This document shows positions 24,528-32,656 of a stretch of DNA of 64,000 nucleotides, piece by piece (position 1 is the first letter of the stretch; each line of letters begins with the position of its first letter). The notes under the pieces are model-generated. The model saw only the letters and a program-made list of their open reading frames with translations. It made no database searches and was not told where the DNA came from. The DNA is from Prauserella cavernicola (GTDB lineage: Bacteria > Actinomycetota > Actinomycetes > Mycobacteriales > Pseudonocardiaceae), in assembly GCF_016595675.1 (NCBI RefSeq), contig NZ_JAENJH010000015.1, positions 18,724-82,723 on the forward strand, written 5' to 3'. The position numbers and the translations under genes are program-made.

Positions 24528-25178
24528 TCACACCAGGCCCGCTTCGTAGGCCGTGATCGCCGCCTGCACGCGGTTGCGGGCGCCGAGCCTGCTCAGGATC
24601 GTGCTGACGTAGGCCTTCACGGTGCCCTCCACGACGTGGATGCGCTTCGCGATGTCGGCATTGGACAGTCCGGCCCCGACGAGCGCGAGCACCTCCCGCT
24701 CGCGCTCGGTGAGCCCGGCGATGCGGTCGCGGGCCTGCGCACCGCGGGAGAGCTGCCCGCCACCGGAGAACTGCGAGAGCACGCGTTTGGCGACTTTCGG
24801 CGACAGGAACGCCGCCCCGTCGGCGACGGCGCGCACACCCGTGATCAGCTCGCGCGGGTCGCCCGACTTCAGCAGGAACCCGCTCGCGCCCTCGCCCAGC
24901 GCGGTGCCGATGTAGGAGTCCTCGCCGAACGTCGTCAGCATCACCACCGCCGTCTCGGGGCGCACGGCGCGAATCTCCCTCGCCGCCGCGAGCCCGTCGA
25001 GCCGGGGCATGCGGATGTCCAGCAGCGCGACGTCGGGCCTGCTCAGGCGCACCTGTTCGACGGCTTCGTGCCCGTCGGCGGCCTCGGCCACCACCTCGAT
25101 CCCCTCGTCGGCCGCGAGGATGGCGGCCACCCCGGCCCGCACCATCGCCTCGTCGTCGGCGAGCAGCACCCTGATCAC
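24528..25178 (-). CDS. NarL/LuxR-type response regulator
   Basis: The 216-residue protein has a receiver domain (MIRVLLADDEAMVRAG, phospho-acceptor Asp in VALLDIRMPRLDG, conserved Lys in FLLKSGD) and a C-terminal LuxR HTH (LTEREREVLALVGAGLSNADIAKRIHVVEGTVKAYVSTILSRLGARNRVQA). GTG 25178 overlaps the kinase stop as GTGA, so the pair is translated together. It converges on the ABC exporter genes, a plausible target by analogy with peptide-antibiotic sensing systems. Confidence 0.93.
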   Translation of the reverse strand: MIRVLLADDEAMVRAGVAAILAADEGIEVVAEAADGHEAVEQVRLSRPDVALLDIRMPRLDGLAAAREIRAVRPETAVVMLTTFGEDSYIGTALGEGASGFLLKSGDPRELITGVRAVADGAAFLSPKVAKRVLSQFSGGGQLSRGAQARDRIAGLTEREREVLALVGAGLSNADIAKRIHVVEGTVKAYVSTILSRLGARNRVQAAITAYEAGLV

Positions 25179-26722
25179 GTCTCGTCCCCCTCCGCGTGGA
25201 AGATCCGTTCCTTCGACACGAGCCTCGCGTCGGCGAAGCACAGCTGGTAGGCGTCGCCGCTCCAGCCGAGCACTCCGCCGTCGGTGCCGTAGTACTCGCA
25301 CACCGCGCCGGACGGCTCGACGGCCTCGGGCGGCTCGAGCCGCTCCTGGTTCGGCAGCACGAGTTCGATGTCCGCCCGCGACTGGCCCAGGTGCAGTCGT
25401 TCGTAGTCCTCCGCGTCGAGCGTCGAGGCGATGATGTTGAAGACGTAGTAGACGGCGCTCACGGCCACGAGCACGAACACCGCGGCCGCGGGGATCACCA
25501 CGGCGCCCACGAGCGTCCGCCGCACCTGACGGCGGGCGTGGGCGAGCTGGCGGGCCGACTCGGAGGCACCGTCGGCCGGCTCCCGCGACCCGGGTTCAGC
25601 GTGGTGCGGCAGCCGCGCGGCGACCTCGAAACCGTCGTCGGAACGCTCGGCGCGCAACGTGCCACCGAGCAGCCGAACGCGCTCGCGCAGCCCGGCGAGC
25701 CCGCGCTGGCCCGACGCGGCGGGCTCGGGCTCACCGTCCGGAGCTCCGTTGTGGACGGTGACGAGCGTTTCGTCCTGACCGCGTCGCACCCGCACAGTCA
25801 CCGCGGCGCCGGGCGCGTGCTTGGCCGCGTTGGTCAGCGACTCCTGCACCACGCGGTAGGCGGCGCGCTCCACCATCGGCGGCGCGGCGCCGTCGTCGAC
25901 GAGGGCCTCCACCACCAGCCCCGACGCCCTCGTGCGCTCCACGAGATCGGTGAGCGAACCGCCGACGGGATCGACCGGTGGCGCGTCCTCGCGCAGCACG
26001 CCGATGATCTCGCGCAGGCGTTCGGTGGCGATCCCGGCGCTCTCGCGCAGCTCTCCCGCCGCCGCGCGATGCCGCTGCGCCAGCTCGGGTGCCAGTTCCA
26101 GCGCCCCCGCACGCAACGCGATCAGGCTCAGCTCGTGACCGAGCGAGTCGTGCATGTCGCTGGCGATCCGCGCGCGTTCCCTGAGCCTGGCCTGCTCGGC
26201 GGTGCTGCGCTGCTGGGCCTCCAGCTGCTCGGCCCGGTCCCAGCCGGTGCTCACCAGGTCCTCGCGCAGCCGCACGTACCGGCCGAGGTGCCACGGCACG
26301 AACCCGGCGAAGAGCAACGTCAGCGGCAGCGTCGGCCAGCTGAGCACGCCGTCGTCGGTCACCACCAGCGAGACCGGGACCCCGGCCAGCGCCACCCCGG
26401 AGAACACGAACAGCGCGGGCCGAACCGTCGGCATCCGTCTGCCCGCGAAGTACCCGGCAGCCATCATGAGCAGCACGGGCCAGATCGGGAACCGGCCGGA
26501 GTAGTCGAACAGCACCGCGATGCCCGACAGCGACGCCGCCGTCAGCGACACGACCGGCAGGCGCCGTGCGGTGGCCATCGCGACCGTGGCACTCACCAGC
26601 CCGCCGATCAGTTCCCACGGCGCCGCGTTGTCCCGCGTCTCCTCCACGCACAGCGCGCACACCGCGAGCCAGATCGCGACATCGAGCAGTACCGCCGCCC
26701 TGCGCCGCCCCCTAGCTTTCAC
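25175..26722 (-). CDS. Sensor histidine kinase with an extra C-terminal membrane and extracytoplasmic domain
   Basis: The 515-residue protein has four to five N-terminal membrane helices (to about residue 150), a HisKA_3 box (RERARIASDMHDSLGHELSLIALRAG) and an HATPase (VVQESLTNAAKHAPG, SGQRGLAGLRERVRLLGG) ending near residue 370. Unusually, it continues through another membrane helix (about 405-435, LVGAVVIPAAAVFVLVAVSAVYYVFN) into an outer domain with HLGQSRADIELVLPNQERLEPP, reminiscent of SmpA/OmlA-type repeats, with two Cys (VCEYY, QLCFAD). The outer module might sense a wall or lipid signal. Paired with the downstream response regulator. Confidence 0.9.
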   Translation of the reverse strand: MKARGRRRAAVLLDVAIWLAVCALCVEETRDNAAPWELIGGLVSATVAMATARRLPVVSLTAASLSGIAVLFDYSGRFPIWPVLLMMAAGYFAGRRMPTVRPALFVFSGVALAGVPVSLVVTDDGVLSWPTLPLTLLFAGFVPWHLGRYVRLREDLVSTGWDRAEQLEAQQRSTAEQARLRERARIASDMHDSLGHELSLIALRAGALELAPELAQRHRAAAGELRESAGIATERLREIIGVLREDAPPVDPVGGSLTDLVERTRASGLVVEALVDDGAAPPMVERAAYRVVQESLTNAAKHAPGAAVTVRVRRGQDETLVTVHNGAPDGEPEPAASGQRGLAGLRERVRLLGGTLRAERSDDGFEVAARLPHHAEPGSREPADGASESARQLAHARRQVRRTLVGAVVIPAAAVFVLVAVSAVYYVFNIIASTLDAEDYERLHLGQSRADIELVLPNQERLEPPEAVEPSGAVCEYYGTDGGVLGWSGDAYQLCFADARLVSKERIFHAEGDET

Positions 26723-26847
26723 CTCGCGAACGCTACAAGGCCCCCCGAGCCGGCTGCACTGCCGAAAGTCAAGGGGTCACGGCCTTGATCGTGGAAGCCT
26801 CGATCGTCGGGTGCCCCGGCCGGCGAGGTGAGGCATCATGACCGACT

Positions 26848-27063
26848 ATGGCCCGCTCGAAGCGCACCCTCGCCGAGCAGCTCGGGAGTCCACTTCCCCC
26901 GGGCATCGAGGCGCTCGCCGAGGAGCACAAGGAGGCACTCGGCGACGCGTTGCGGCAGGCCAGGCGACGGCAGGCCGCGGCACTGAGCTCCGCTGCCGAG
27001 GAGTCGCTCTCGCACGTGCCGTTCCTGCTCCGCGGCGCCGTCCGCAAGGCGGCAGGCCTGTGA
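26848..27063 (+). CDS. Small helical protein, unknown function
   Basis: The 71-residue product is basic and strongly helical (LAEEHKEALGDALRQARRRQAAALSSAAEESL). It has no membrane segment or metal motif. Its stop overlaps the start of the next gene as GTGA, so both are translated together and may interact. There is no strong binding site before the ATG. I do not recognise a family. Confidence 0.6.
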   Translation: MARSKRTLAEQLGSPLPPGIEALAEEHKEALGDALRQARRRQAAALSSAAEESLSHVPFLLRGAVRKAAGL

Positions 27064-27863
27064 GCGATGCGCTCGACCGGCTCGAAGCGCGAGCCGAGGT
27101 CCTCAAGCTGGCCCGCGTGCTCGGCGTGGAGCCACAGAGCCTCACCTACCTGCACGATGTCGCCTCCGCCGACATCAGGAGGCTGCGCGAGCAGGCCACC
27201 GACACGCTGTTCGACGCCAATCTCGGCGCACTGCGCCGCATGGCCACCGCCAGCAAGCTGCTCCCGGCGGGCCCGCTGGCGAGCATCGCCGAGAAGGCCT
27301 TCGGGCCGCTGCTCAGCGCGCGCATGGCCGGGATCGTCGACGCGGGCAGGGGCGTCGAGATCGCGAGCAGGCTCTCGACGGGGTTCCTCGCCGACGTCGC
27401 CGCCGAACTGGACCCTCGGCGCGCGGCGCACATCATCACGAAGCTGCCGGCCGCCACGGTCACCGAGGTCAGCGCGGTGCTGCGCGTACGCGAGGACTGG
27501 ATCACCCTGGGCCGGTTCGTCGGTCAGGTGCCCGACGAGATCGCCGCGACGGGACTCTCGGTGCTCGACGACGTCGCGCTGCTGCGGGTCGCGTTCCTGT
27601 TGGAGGACAAGGGCAGGGCCGGTGTCCTCTTCGGAACGCTGCCCGACGAGCGCCACGCCGGCATCGTGACCGCGGCGTTCGAGCACGACCTCTTCCACGC
27701 CCTGTTCGACCTGCTGGTGCGCCTCGACGCCGACACGCACGAGAGGCTCGCGCTCGTCGCGGCGGCGCTGCCCGCTGAGGTCCGCGCCACGGCGGCCGAC
27801 GAGGCGAGCGACCTGGGTCTGCTGGACGACCTCGGCCCGATCCGGGACGCCCTGCTCACCTAG
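27060..27863 (+). CDS. Helical-repeat protein resembling MgtE N-domain, unknown function
   Basis: The 267-residue soluble protein is built of helical hairpins such as FLADVAAELDPRRAAHIITKLPAATVTEVSAVLRVREDWITLGRFVGQVPDEIAATGLSVL, which resembles MgtE-type N-domain repeats (ADVAAEL..P..AA.I...LP). No transporter domain follows, so it is not a magnesium channel. GTG 27060 overlaps the preceding stop by 4 bases. Start and function are otherwise uncertain. Confidence 0.65.
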   Translation: MSDALDRLEARAEVLKLARVLGVEPQSLTYLHDVASADIRRLREQATDTLFDANLGALRRMATASKLLPAGPLASIAEKAFGPLLSARMAGIVDAGRGVEIASRLSTGFLADVAAELDPRRAAHIITKLPAATVTEVSAVLRVREDWITLGRFVGQVPDEIAATGLSVLDDVALLRVAFLLEDKGRAGVLFGTLPDERHAGIVTAAFEHDLFHALFDLLVRLDADTHERLALVAAALPAEVRATAADEASDLGLLDDLGPIRDALLT

Positions 27864-27902
27864 ACCGCCCGCGCCTGCTCGGCAGAGGGTCGAGAACCGC
27901 GA

Positions 27903-29423
27903 CTAGCGAATGGCACGCAGCAGCTCCTCCGACGCGACCAGGTCCTGCGCGGCGGCGATCTCCGGTGCCAGATGCCGGTCGGGGCCCGGCCCGCCGACCC
28001 GCTGCCGCAGCAGATCCCTCGCCGCGGCGGTCACCGGCGCGGGCCGCAGCGGAGCCCGCAGGTCGAGCGCCCTCGCCGCGGTGAGCAGCTCCACAGCCAG
28101 CACCGTGGTGAGTCCGTCGATGCCGCGCCGGAGCTTGCGCGCGGCCGACCACCCCATCGACACGTGGTCCTCTTGCATCGCGCTGCTCGGGATCGAGTCC
28201 ACCGACGCGGGCACCGCCAGCCGCTTCAGCTCGCTGACGATCGCGGCCTGCGTGTACTGGGCGATCATGTGCCCGGAGTCGACGCCGGGGTCGGCCGCGA
28301 GGAACGCGGGCAGCCCGTGCGAGCGCGCGACGTCGAGCATCCGGTCGGTGCGCCGCTCGGCGATGCTCGCGACGTCGGCGAGGCCGATGGCGAGGAAGTC
28401 CAGCACGTAGCCCAGCGGCGCGCCGTGGAAGTTGCCGTTGGACTCCACGCGCCCGTCGGCGAGCACGACGGGGTTGTCCACCACGGACGCGAGCTCGCGG
28501 TCGGCGACGGTCTCGGCGTGGGCGAGCGTGTCGCGCGCCGCGCCGTGCACCTGCGGTGTGCAGCGCAGCGAGTACGCGTCCTGCACGCGCGGGCAGTCGG
28601 GGCCGCGGTGGCTCGCCACGATCTCGGAGTCGGCCAGCGCCTCGCGCATGTTCCGCGCCGAGCGGGCCTGCCCAGGGTGCGGCCGCAACGCCTGCAGGTC
28701 GTCGGCGAACACGCGGTCGGTGCCGAGCAGCGCCTCCACGCTCATCGCCGCGGTGAGGTCGGCGATGTCGAGCAGCCTGCCCAGGTCCTCTGCGGCGAGC
28801 ACGAGCATGCCCAGCATGCCGTCGGTGCCGTTGGTGAGCGCGAGCCCTTCCTTCTCCGCCAGGGTCACCGGCTCGACGCCCGCGTGGCGCAGCGCCTCGG
28901 CGGCAGGCAGCGACCTGCCCTCGCAGTCGTGCACGTCGCCCTCGCCCATCAGCGCGAGCGCGACGGCCGACAGCGGCGCGAGGTCTCCGGAGCAGCCGAG
29001 CGAGCCGTACTCGTGCACCACGGGCGTGATACCCGCGTTGAGCAACGCCGCGAGCGTGCTCGCCACCACCGGCCGCACCCCCGTGTGCCCGGTGGTGAGC
29101 GTGCGCAGCCGCAACAGCATCAGCGCACGCACGACCTCGCGCTCCACGGCGGGTCCCGCTCCGGCCGCGTGCGACCGGATCAGCGAGCGCTGCAGGTCCA
29201 CCCTCCGCTCGGGCGGGATGTGGCGCACGGCGAGCGCGCCGAACCCGGTGGAGATTCCGTAGGCGGGCTCCGTGGCCCCGGCGAGCGCGTCGACATGACG
29301 CCTGCCCTCGGCGAGCCGCTTCTCGGCGAGTGCGTCTAGAGCCACGGGCGTGTGCTCGCGGACGACCGTGAGCACCTGGTCCCTGCGCAGTGGCGCACCT
29401 GTGAGCAGTACCTGGTCCGGCAT
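27903..29423 (-). CDS. hutH: Histidine ammonia-lyase
   Basis: The 506-residue protein is a MIO-type ammonia lyase: GSLGCSGDLAPLSAVALA carries the Cys-Ser-Gly tripeptide that cyclises to the MIO group (Ala-Ser-Gly in most homologues, Cys-Ser-Gly in some actinobacteria), and YGISTGFGAL and QEDHVSMGWSAARK line the active site. It deaminates histidine to urocanate. ATG 29423 has AGGGGGT just upstream. No hutU, hutI or hutG gene adjoins it, so the rest of the pathway lies elsewhere. Divergent to it is an IclR regulator across 82 bases, the probable controller. Confidence 0.92.
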   Translation of the reverse strand: MPDQVLLTGAPLRRDQVLTVVREHTPVALDALAEKRLAEGRRHVDALAGATEPAYGISTGFGALAVRHIPPERRVDLQRSLIRSHAAGAGPAVEREVVRALMLLRLRTLTTGHTGVRPVVASTLAALLNAGITPVVHEYGSLGCSGDLAPLSAVALALMGEGDVHDCEGRSLPAAEALRHAGVEPVTLAEKEGLALTNGTDGMLGMLVLAAEDLGRLLDIADLTAAMSVEALLGTDRVFADDLQALRPHPGQARSARNMREALADSEIVASHRGPDCPRVQDAYSLRCTPQVHGAARDTLAHAETVADRELASVVDNPVVLADGRVESNGNFHGAPLGYVLDFLAIGLADVASIAERRTDRMLDVARSHGLPAFLAADPGVDSGHMIAQYTQAAIVSELKRLAVPASVDSIPSSAMQEDHVSMGWSAARKLRRGIDGLTTVLAVELLTAARALDLRAPLRPAPVTAAARDLLRQRVGGPGPDRHLAPEIAAAQDLVASEELLRAIR

Positions 29424-29478
29424 ACCCCCTATTCCACTCCTCGCGGGGCCTGGCGCATCATCGGCGCTACCCGGGTTG

Positions 29479-29496
29479 TGTCTCGGATTCCAGACA
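29479..29496. promoter_or_regulatory. Candidate IclR operator between hutH and its divergent regulator
   Basis: An 18-bp imperfect palindrome, TGTCTCGGA/TTCCAGACA, has 7 of 9 positions symmetrical and lies 9 bases before the ATG of the IclR gene. It is in the only shared spacer of the divergent pair. Such a site would allow autoregulation and control of hutH. Confidence 0.45.
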
Positions 29497-29505
29497 GGAG
29501 GGTCC

Positions 29506-30279
29506 ATGAACGGCGGCAACGTCCCCGCGTTGCGGCGAGGTCTCTCGCTGCTGGGTGCGCTCGCGCGGCACGCGGGCCCGGTCTCGGCGGCGGCGCTCGC
29601 CCGCGATCTCGAGCTGCCGCGCTCCACGACGTACCACCTGCTCGCGGAGCTGGAGGCCGCCGGATTCGTGGTGCATCTGCCGGCCGAACGACGCTACGGA
29701 CTCGGCATCGCCGCGTTCGAGCTGGGTTCGGCGTACCTGCGCCACGACCCGCTCGAACGGCTGGCCGGCCCGATCCTGCGCAGGCTCGTCGACCAGGCCG
29801 GCCACAACGCCCACCTCGGCGTACTGCACGGCAACGAGCTGCTGTACCTGGTCAAGGAACGGCCGGCACGCCCGGAGACGCTCGTGACCGACGTCGGGGT
29901 GCGGCTGCCGGCACACCTTACGGCGTCGGGAAGGGCGATGCTCGCGCACCTGCCGCACGCGCACGTCCGCGCACTGTTCCCGGCAGCGTCGGCGTTCGTG
30001 AACCGCACCGGCCGAGGTCCCCGCGACCTGGCGTCGCTGCGGCGGGCGCTGACCGCGCAGCGCAGGCTGGGCTGGGCCGTCGAGGACGGGCACGTCACCG
30101 AGGGCTTCGCGTCGGTGGCCCACCCCGTGTTCGACCACGGCGGCAGGCCGATGGCCTCGATCAGCGTCACGTTCCGCCACGTGTGCGACGGCTGCGAGCA
30201 GACCTGGCCCGAGCTCGCGGATCAGGTGCGCCGTGCCGCCGACGAGCTGACCTCGCGCATCGGCGGCAGGCAGGCCTGA
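29506..30279 (+). CDS. IclR-family transcriptional regulator, probable hut regulator
   Basis: The 257-residue protein has the IclR winged helix (RRGLSLLGALARHAGPVSAAALARDLELPRSTTYHLLAELEAAGFVVHL, residues 8-60) and the C-terminal effector domain (about 80-250, HLTASGRAMLAHLP, VEDGHVTEGFASVAHPVFD). GGAGGG precedes the ATG. It is divergent to hutH, the arrangement used for local repressors of histidine use. Effector unknown, possibly urocanate. Confidence 0.9.
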   Translation: MNGGNVPALRRGLSLLGALARHAGPVSAAALARDLELPRSTTYHLLAELEAAGFVVHLPAERRYGLGIAAFELGSAYLRHDPLERLAGPILRRLVDQAGHNAHLGVLHGNELLYLVKERPARPETLVTDVGVRLPAHLTASGRAMLAHLPHAHVRALFPAASAFVNRTGRGPRDLASLRRALTAQRRLGWAVEDGHVTEGFASVAHPVFDHGGRPMASISVTFRHVCDGCEQTWPELADQVRRAADELTSRIGGRQA

Positions 30280-30292
30280 TCAGTTCCCGGCA

Positions 30293-30781
30293 TCAGTCCC
30301 CGGCGAGGAGCTGGTCGAGCTGCTCGTAGCCCTCCACGACGCCGGTGTCCATGCCGCTGGCCAGGATCATGTCGCGGATCTCGAGCGACTCGACCACCGA
30401 CAGGGCCACCACGCGGGTCCGGCCGTCGCCGAGGTCCTCGAAGGTGACGGTCTCGAGGCTGACGCCGTCGGGCGCGCCGTCGAACGTGAAGGTCTGCACG
30501 AGCCTGCTGGAGGGCCGGACCTCGTGGAAGGACCCGTAGAACGACGCGATCTGCTCGCCGTCGCGCACCGCCCGGTAGCGGTAGGCACCGCCGGTGCGGC
30601 CGTCCCAGGTGTCGATGCGCATCTCGAGGTCCTTCGGGCCGAGCCAGCGCGAGACCAGCTCGGGCTCGATCCAGGCGCGGAACACCTTGTCCGGCGTGGC
30701 GTCGAAGTCCCGCGTGATCGTCACGGTCGGCAGGCTGGGGTCGGCTTCGATCTTGGTCTCGTACTTGGTGGTCGCGTTCAT
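30293..30781 (-). CDS. SRPBCC (AHSA1/START-like) protein
   Basis: The 162-residue protein has an AHSA1 fold: TRDFDATPDKVFRAWIEPELVSRWLGPKDLEM, TGGAYRYRAV, and LVQTFTFDG. Members bind hydrophobic ligands. ATG 30781 has GAGGAG upstream and overlaps the ArsR stop as ATGA. Paired ArsR-SRPBCC operons are common in actinomycetes; the SRPBCC product probably binds or clears the compound sensed by the regulator. Confidence 0.9.
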   Translation of the reverse strand: MNATTKYETKIEADPSLPTVTITRDFDATPDKVFRAWIEPELVSRWLGPKDLEMRIDTWDGRTGGAYRYRAVRDGEQIASFYGSFHEVRPSSRLVQTFTFDGAPDGVSLETVTFEDLGDGRTRVVALSVVESLEIRDMILASGMDTGVVEGYEQLDQLLAGD

Positions 30782-31167
30782 GATGCTGCTCCTCGTCGCT
30801 GATGTGACTGCTCTGACTGCTGTGCCTGGTCCGTCGTGCTCTCGTCGGCGTTCAGCTCGGCCAGCACGGTGTCCAGGCGGCTGAACCGCTCCTCCGCCCT
30901 CAGGCGGTACCGCTCGATCCACTTGGTCATCAGGTCGAACACCTCCGCCTCGAGGTGGCAGGGCCTGCGCTGGGCCTCGCGGCTGCGACTCACGAGCCCT
31001 GCCTCCTCCAGCACCTTCAGGTGCTTGGACACGGCCTGCACGGACACCCCGTAGGGCTCGGCCAGCTGGCCGACCGTCGCGTCACCCACCGAGAGCCGCG
31101 CCACGATGTCGCGCCGGGTCGGATCCGCAAGGGCCGAAAAAACCCTGGACAGCCGGTCCTCACTCAC
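30778..31167 (-). CDS. ArsR-family repressor
   Basis: The 129-residue protein has the ArsR winged helix (VFSALADPTRRDIVARLSVGDATVGQLAEPYGVSVQAVSKHLKVLEEAGLV) with no classical metal-site cysteines (one Cys near residue 70), so it belongs to the non-metal, autoregulated branch. GTG 31167 is favoured over 31170 because AAGGAGG lies 5 bases before it. It is followed by the SRPBCC gene in a 4-base overlap. Two palindromic operators lie directly upstream. Confidence 0.9.
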   Translation of the reverse strand: MSEDRLSRVFSALADPTRRDIVARLSVGDATVGQLAEPYGVSVQAVSKHLKVLEEAGLVSRSREAQRRPCHLEAEVFDLMTKWIERYRLRAEERFSRLDTVLAELNADESTTDQAQQSEQSHQRRGAAS

Positions 31168-31181
31168 CACGCCTCCTTAAA

Positions 31182-31241
31182 CAACCAACTGGTTGAATAC
31201 AAAGCTAGACCGCGCCCACAACGTTGTCAACCAGAAGGTTG
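31182..31241. promoter_or_regulatory. Twin ArsR operators
   Basis: CAACCA-AC-TGGTTG (31182-31195) and CAACC-AGAA-GGTTG (31228-31241) are inverted repeats 46 bp apart, directly before the ArsR gene. The first is within 15 bases of the start codon, as expected for an autorepressor. The arms resemble operators of ArsR-type regulators such as Rv2034. Confidence 0.65.
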
Positions 31242-31296
31242 TTAAAGGATCAGCCCAAGAGCCGAAGCCAAGCAGCGAAAGCCGACCACCACGACG

Positions 31297-31350
31297 GGGG
31301 GTCCGGGGAACCCCCCGGGTGGGGTCTGGGGGCTGCGCCCCCAGAAGGAA
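31297..31350. repeat. G/C-rich intergenic repeat
   Basis: Runs such as GGGGGGTCCGGGGAACCCCCCGGG and a GGGGGCTGCGCCCCC hairpin form a compact block between the ArsR operators and the tmRNA terminator. It resembles the GGGGCGGAGCCCC block at 41090-41191, so both may be members of a genome-wide intergenic repeat family. No gene is present. Confidence 0.5.
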
Positions 31351-31361
31351 GACCGAACACG

Positions 31362-31398
31362 AAAAAACCGGCGAGCGCTCTCCGCGAGCACTCGCCGG
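31362..31398 (-). terminator. Terminator of tmRNA
   Basis: CCGGCGAGCGCTC (31368-31380) pairs with GAGCACTCGCCGG (31386-31398) around TCCGC, with six A at 31362-31367 that read as a U tract on the minus strand. It lies 8 bases beyond the mature tmRNA 3' end. Confidence 0.85.
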
Positions 31399-31406
31399 CC
31401 ATCGAG

Positions 31407-31779
31407 TGGAGGTGCCGGGAATCGAACCCGGGTCCTCTGTCGCCTTTCCAGGGCTTCTCCGTGCGCAGTTCGCTGTGCCTCTACTCGGCCCCACCGGTCA
31501 CGCGAACAAGCCGGTGTGACGGGCCCAGCCACTGTTTGTTTCCCTACCAGCTCCCGTGGCCGGGGCTGGCGGTGAGCCTCCTAGCTGATGCCGGCAGACC
31601 GGGACGGAGGCTTACCCGGGCCGACAGACTCGCACTCGCTCAGGCGGCGAGGGCGAAGTCGCGCTGACTGTTCGTCTTGGCGCTTATTTTAGTTGCGACG
31701 ACGCTCATACGGTGGTCGTTGCCTGCACCGGCACGCTTCCCCTGGATCAACGTCCAGAGTCGAGACCGTTCACCCCCTT
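31407..31779 (-). ncRNA. ssrA: tmRNA
   Basis: The ends pair as GGGGGTG with CACCTCC, followed by A73, with CCA not encoded. The tRNA-like T arm (GGGTTCGATTCCCG) and the tag frame are both present. The tag reads AKTNSQRDFALAA then TGA at 31681-31640, which ends in the FALAA/LAA degradation signal. tmRNA with SmpB (36738-37220, 5 kb away) frees stalled ribosomes and marks the incomplete peptides for proteolysis. Confidence 0.95.
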
Positions 31780-31841
31780 GTCAGGTTCTGCTTTCCGATC
31801 AGCATAACGCTCCGGCGCAACTCGGTAATCCCGCCGTCGGG

Positions 31842-31860
31842 GGGTAGGGCGAGCCCCACC
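31842..31860 (+). promoter_or_regulatory. Palindromic promoter motif, copy 1
   Basis: GGGTAGGGCGAGCCCCACC contains the imperfect palindrome GTAGGGCG/AGCCCCAC. The identical 19 bases occur at 34472-34490. Both are 80-85 bases before the ATG of a membrane protein next to the LuxR-type system. I take it as a binding site for that response regulator. Confidence 0.6.
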
Positions 31861-31943
31861 CCGGACCGGCCGGTGAGCATGATGGTTCCCGCAGGTCAAC
31901 CGGGCCAGGCTGGATACCGTCAGCCACGAGAACGGAGTCAGTC

Positions 31944-32627
31944 ATGAACCCGGCACGCACCGAGTCCGGCCGCAGGCCGTCGATCGGCGGTTCGGTCGCC
32001 TACCTCCTGCTCAACCTGCCCGTCGGCATCGTGGGATTCGTCTTCCTGGTGACGATGCTGGCGGTGGGGGTGTCGACGGCGATCATCTGGGTCGGAGTAC
32101 CCCTGCTCGCGGTGACGATCCTGGCCACGCGCGGCGCGGCGCGGTTGGAGCGGGCCCGCATCTACGCGCTGCTCGACTCCTACATCCACCTGCCCTACCG
32201 GCCGCTGCCGGAGGAGGGCCAGAAGGAGCGGTGGAAGGCGCGGCTGAAGGACTCCGCCACCTGGAAGGACGTCACGTACTTCCTGCTGCTGTTCCCCATC
32301 GGCATCGCGCAGTTCGTCATCACAGTGACCCTGTGGGCGGCGGCGCTGGGCCTGACCACGCTGCCCATCTACTACCGATTCCTGCCCGAGGGCGCCTACT
32401 ACTTCCCGGCCTGGGACGTCCGCTGGTTCACCGTCGACTCGGTGGTGTCGGCGCTGCCGTGGGCCGCGCTGGGCGTGCTGCTGCTAGGTGTCTCGGCCGT
32501 GGTGTGCCGCGGGATCGCCACCGCACACGCCCGCTTCGCGGAGCTCATGCTCGGCCCTGGCAGGGAGCGGGAGGAGTCCGATGCGTCCTTTCCCGGCACC
32601 GCGACCATGAGCCCGGTGGCAGGATGA
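31944..32627 (+). CDS. Sensor-domain membrane protein
   Basis: The 227-residue protein has the two-part hydrophobic layout of the actinobacterial sensor domain (PF13796-type): four membrane helices with ILATRGAARLERARIYALLDSYIHLPYRPLPEE in the loop. It lacks any kinase module. The kinase encoded 30 bases downstream carries the same domain fused to histidine kinase, so this stand-alone copy may be a partner or inhibitor subunit. AACGGAG precedes the ATG at 31944. The palindromic motif at 31842 lies upstream. Confidence 0.8.
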   Translation: MNPARTESGRRPSIGGSVAYLLLNLPVGIVGFVFLVTMLAVGVSTAIIWVGVPLLAVTILATRGAARLERARIYALLDSYIHLPYRPLPEEGQKERWKARLKDSATWKDVTYFLLLFPIGIAQFVITVTLWAAALGLTTLPIYYRFLPEGAYYFPAWDVRWFTVDSVVSALPWAALGVLLLGVSAVVCRGIATAHARFAELMLGPGREREESDASFPGTATMSPVAG

Positions 32628-32656
32628 TGACCAGTTCGGCGACGGAGGACCCACCC

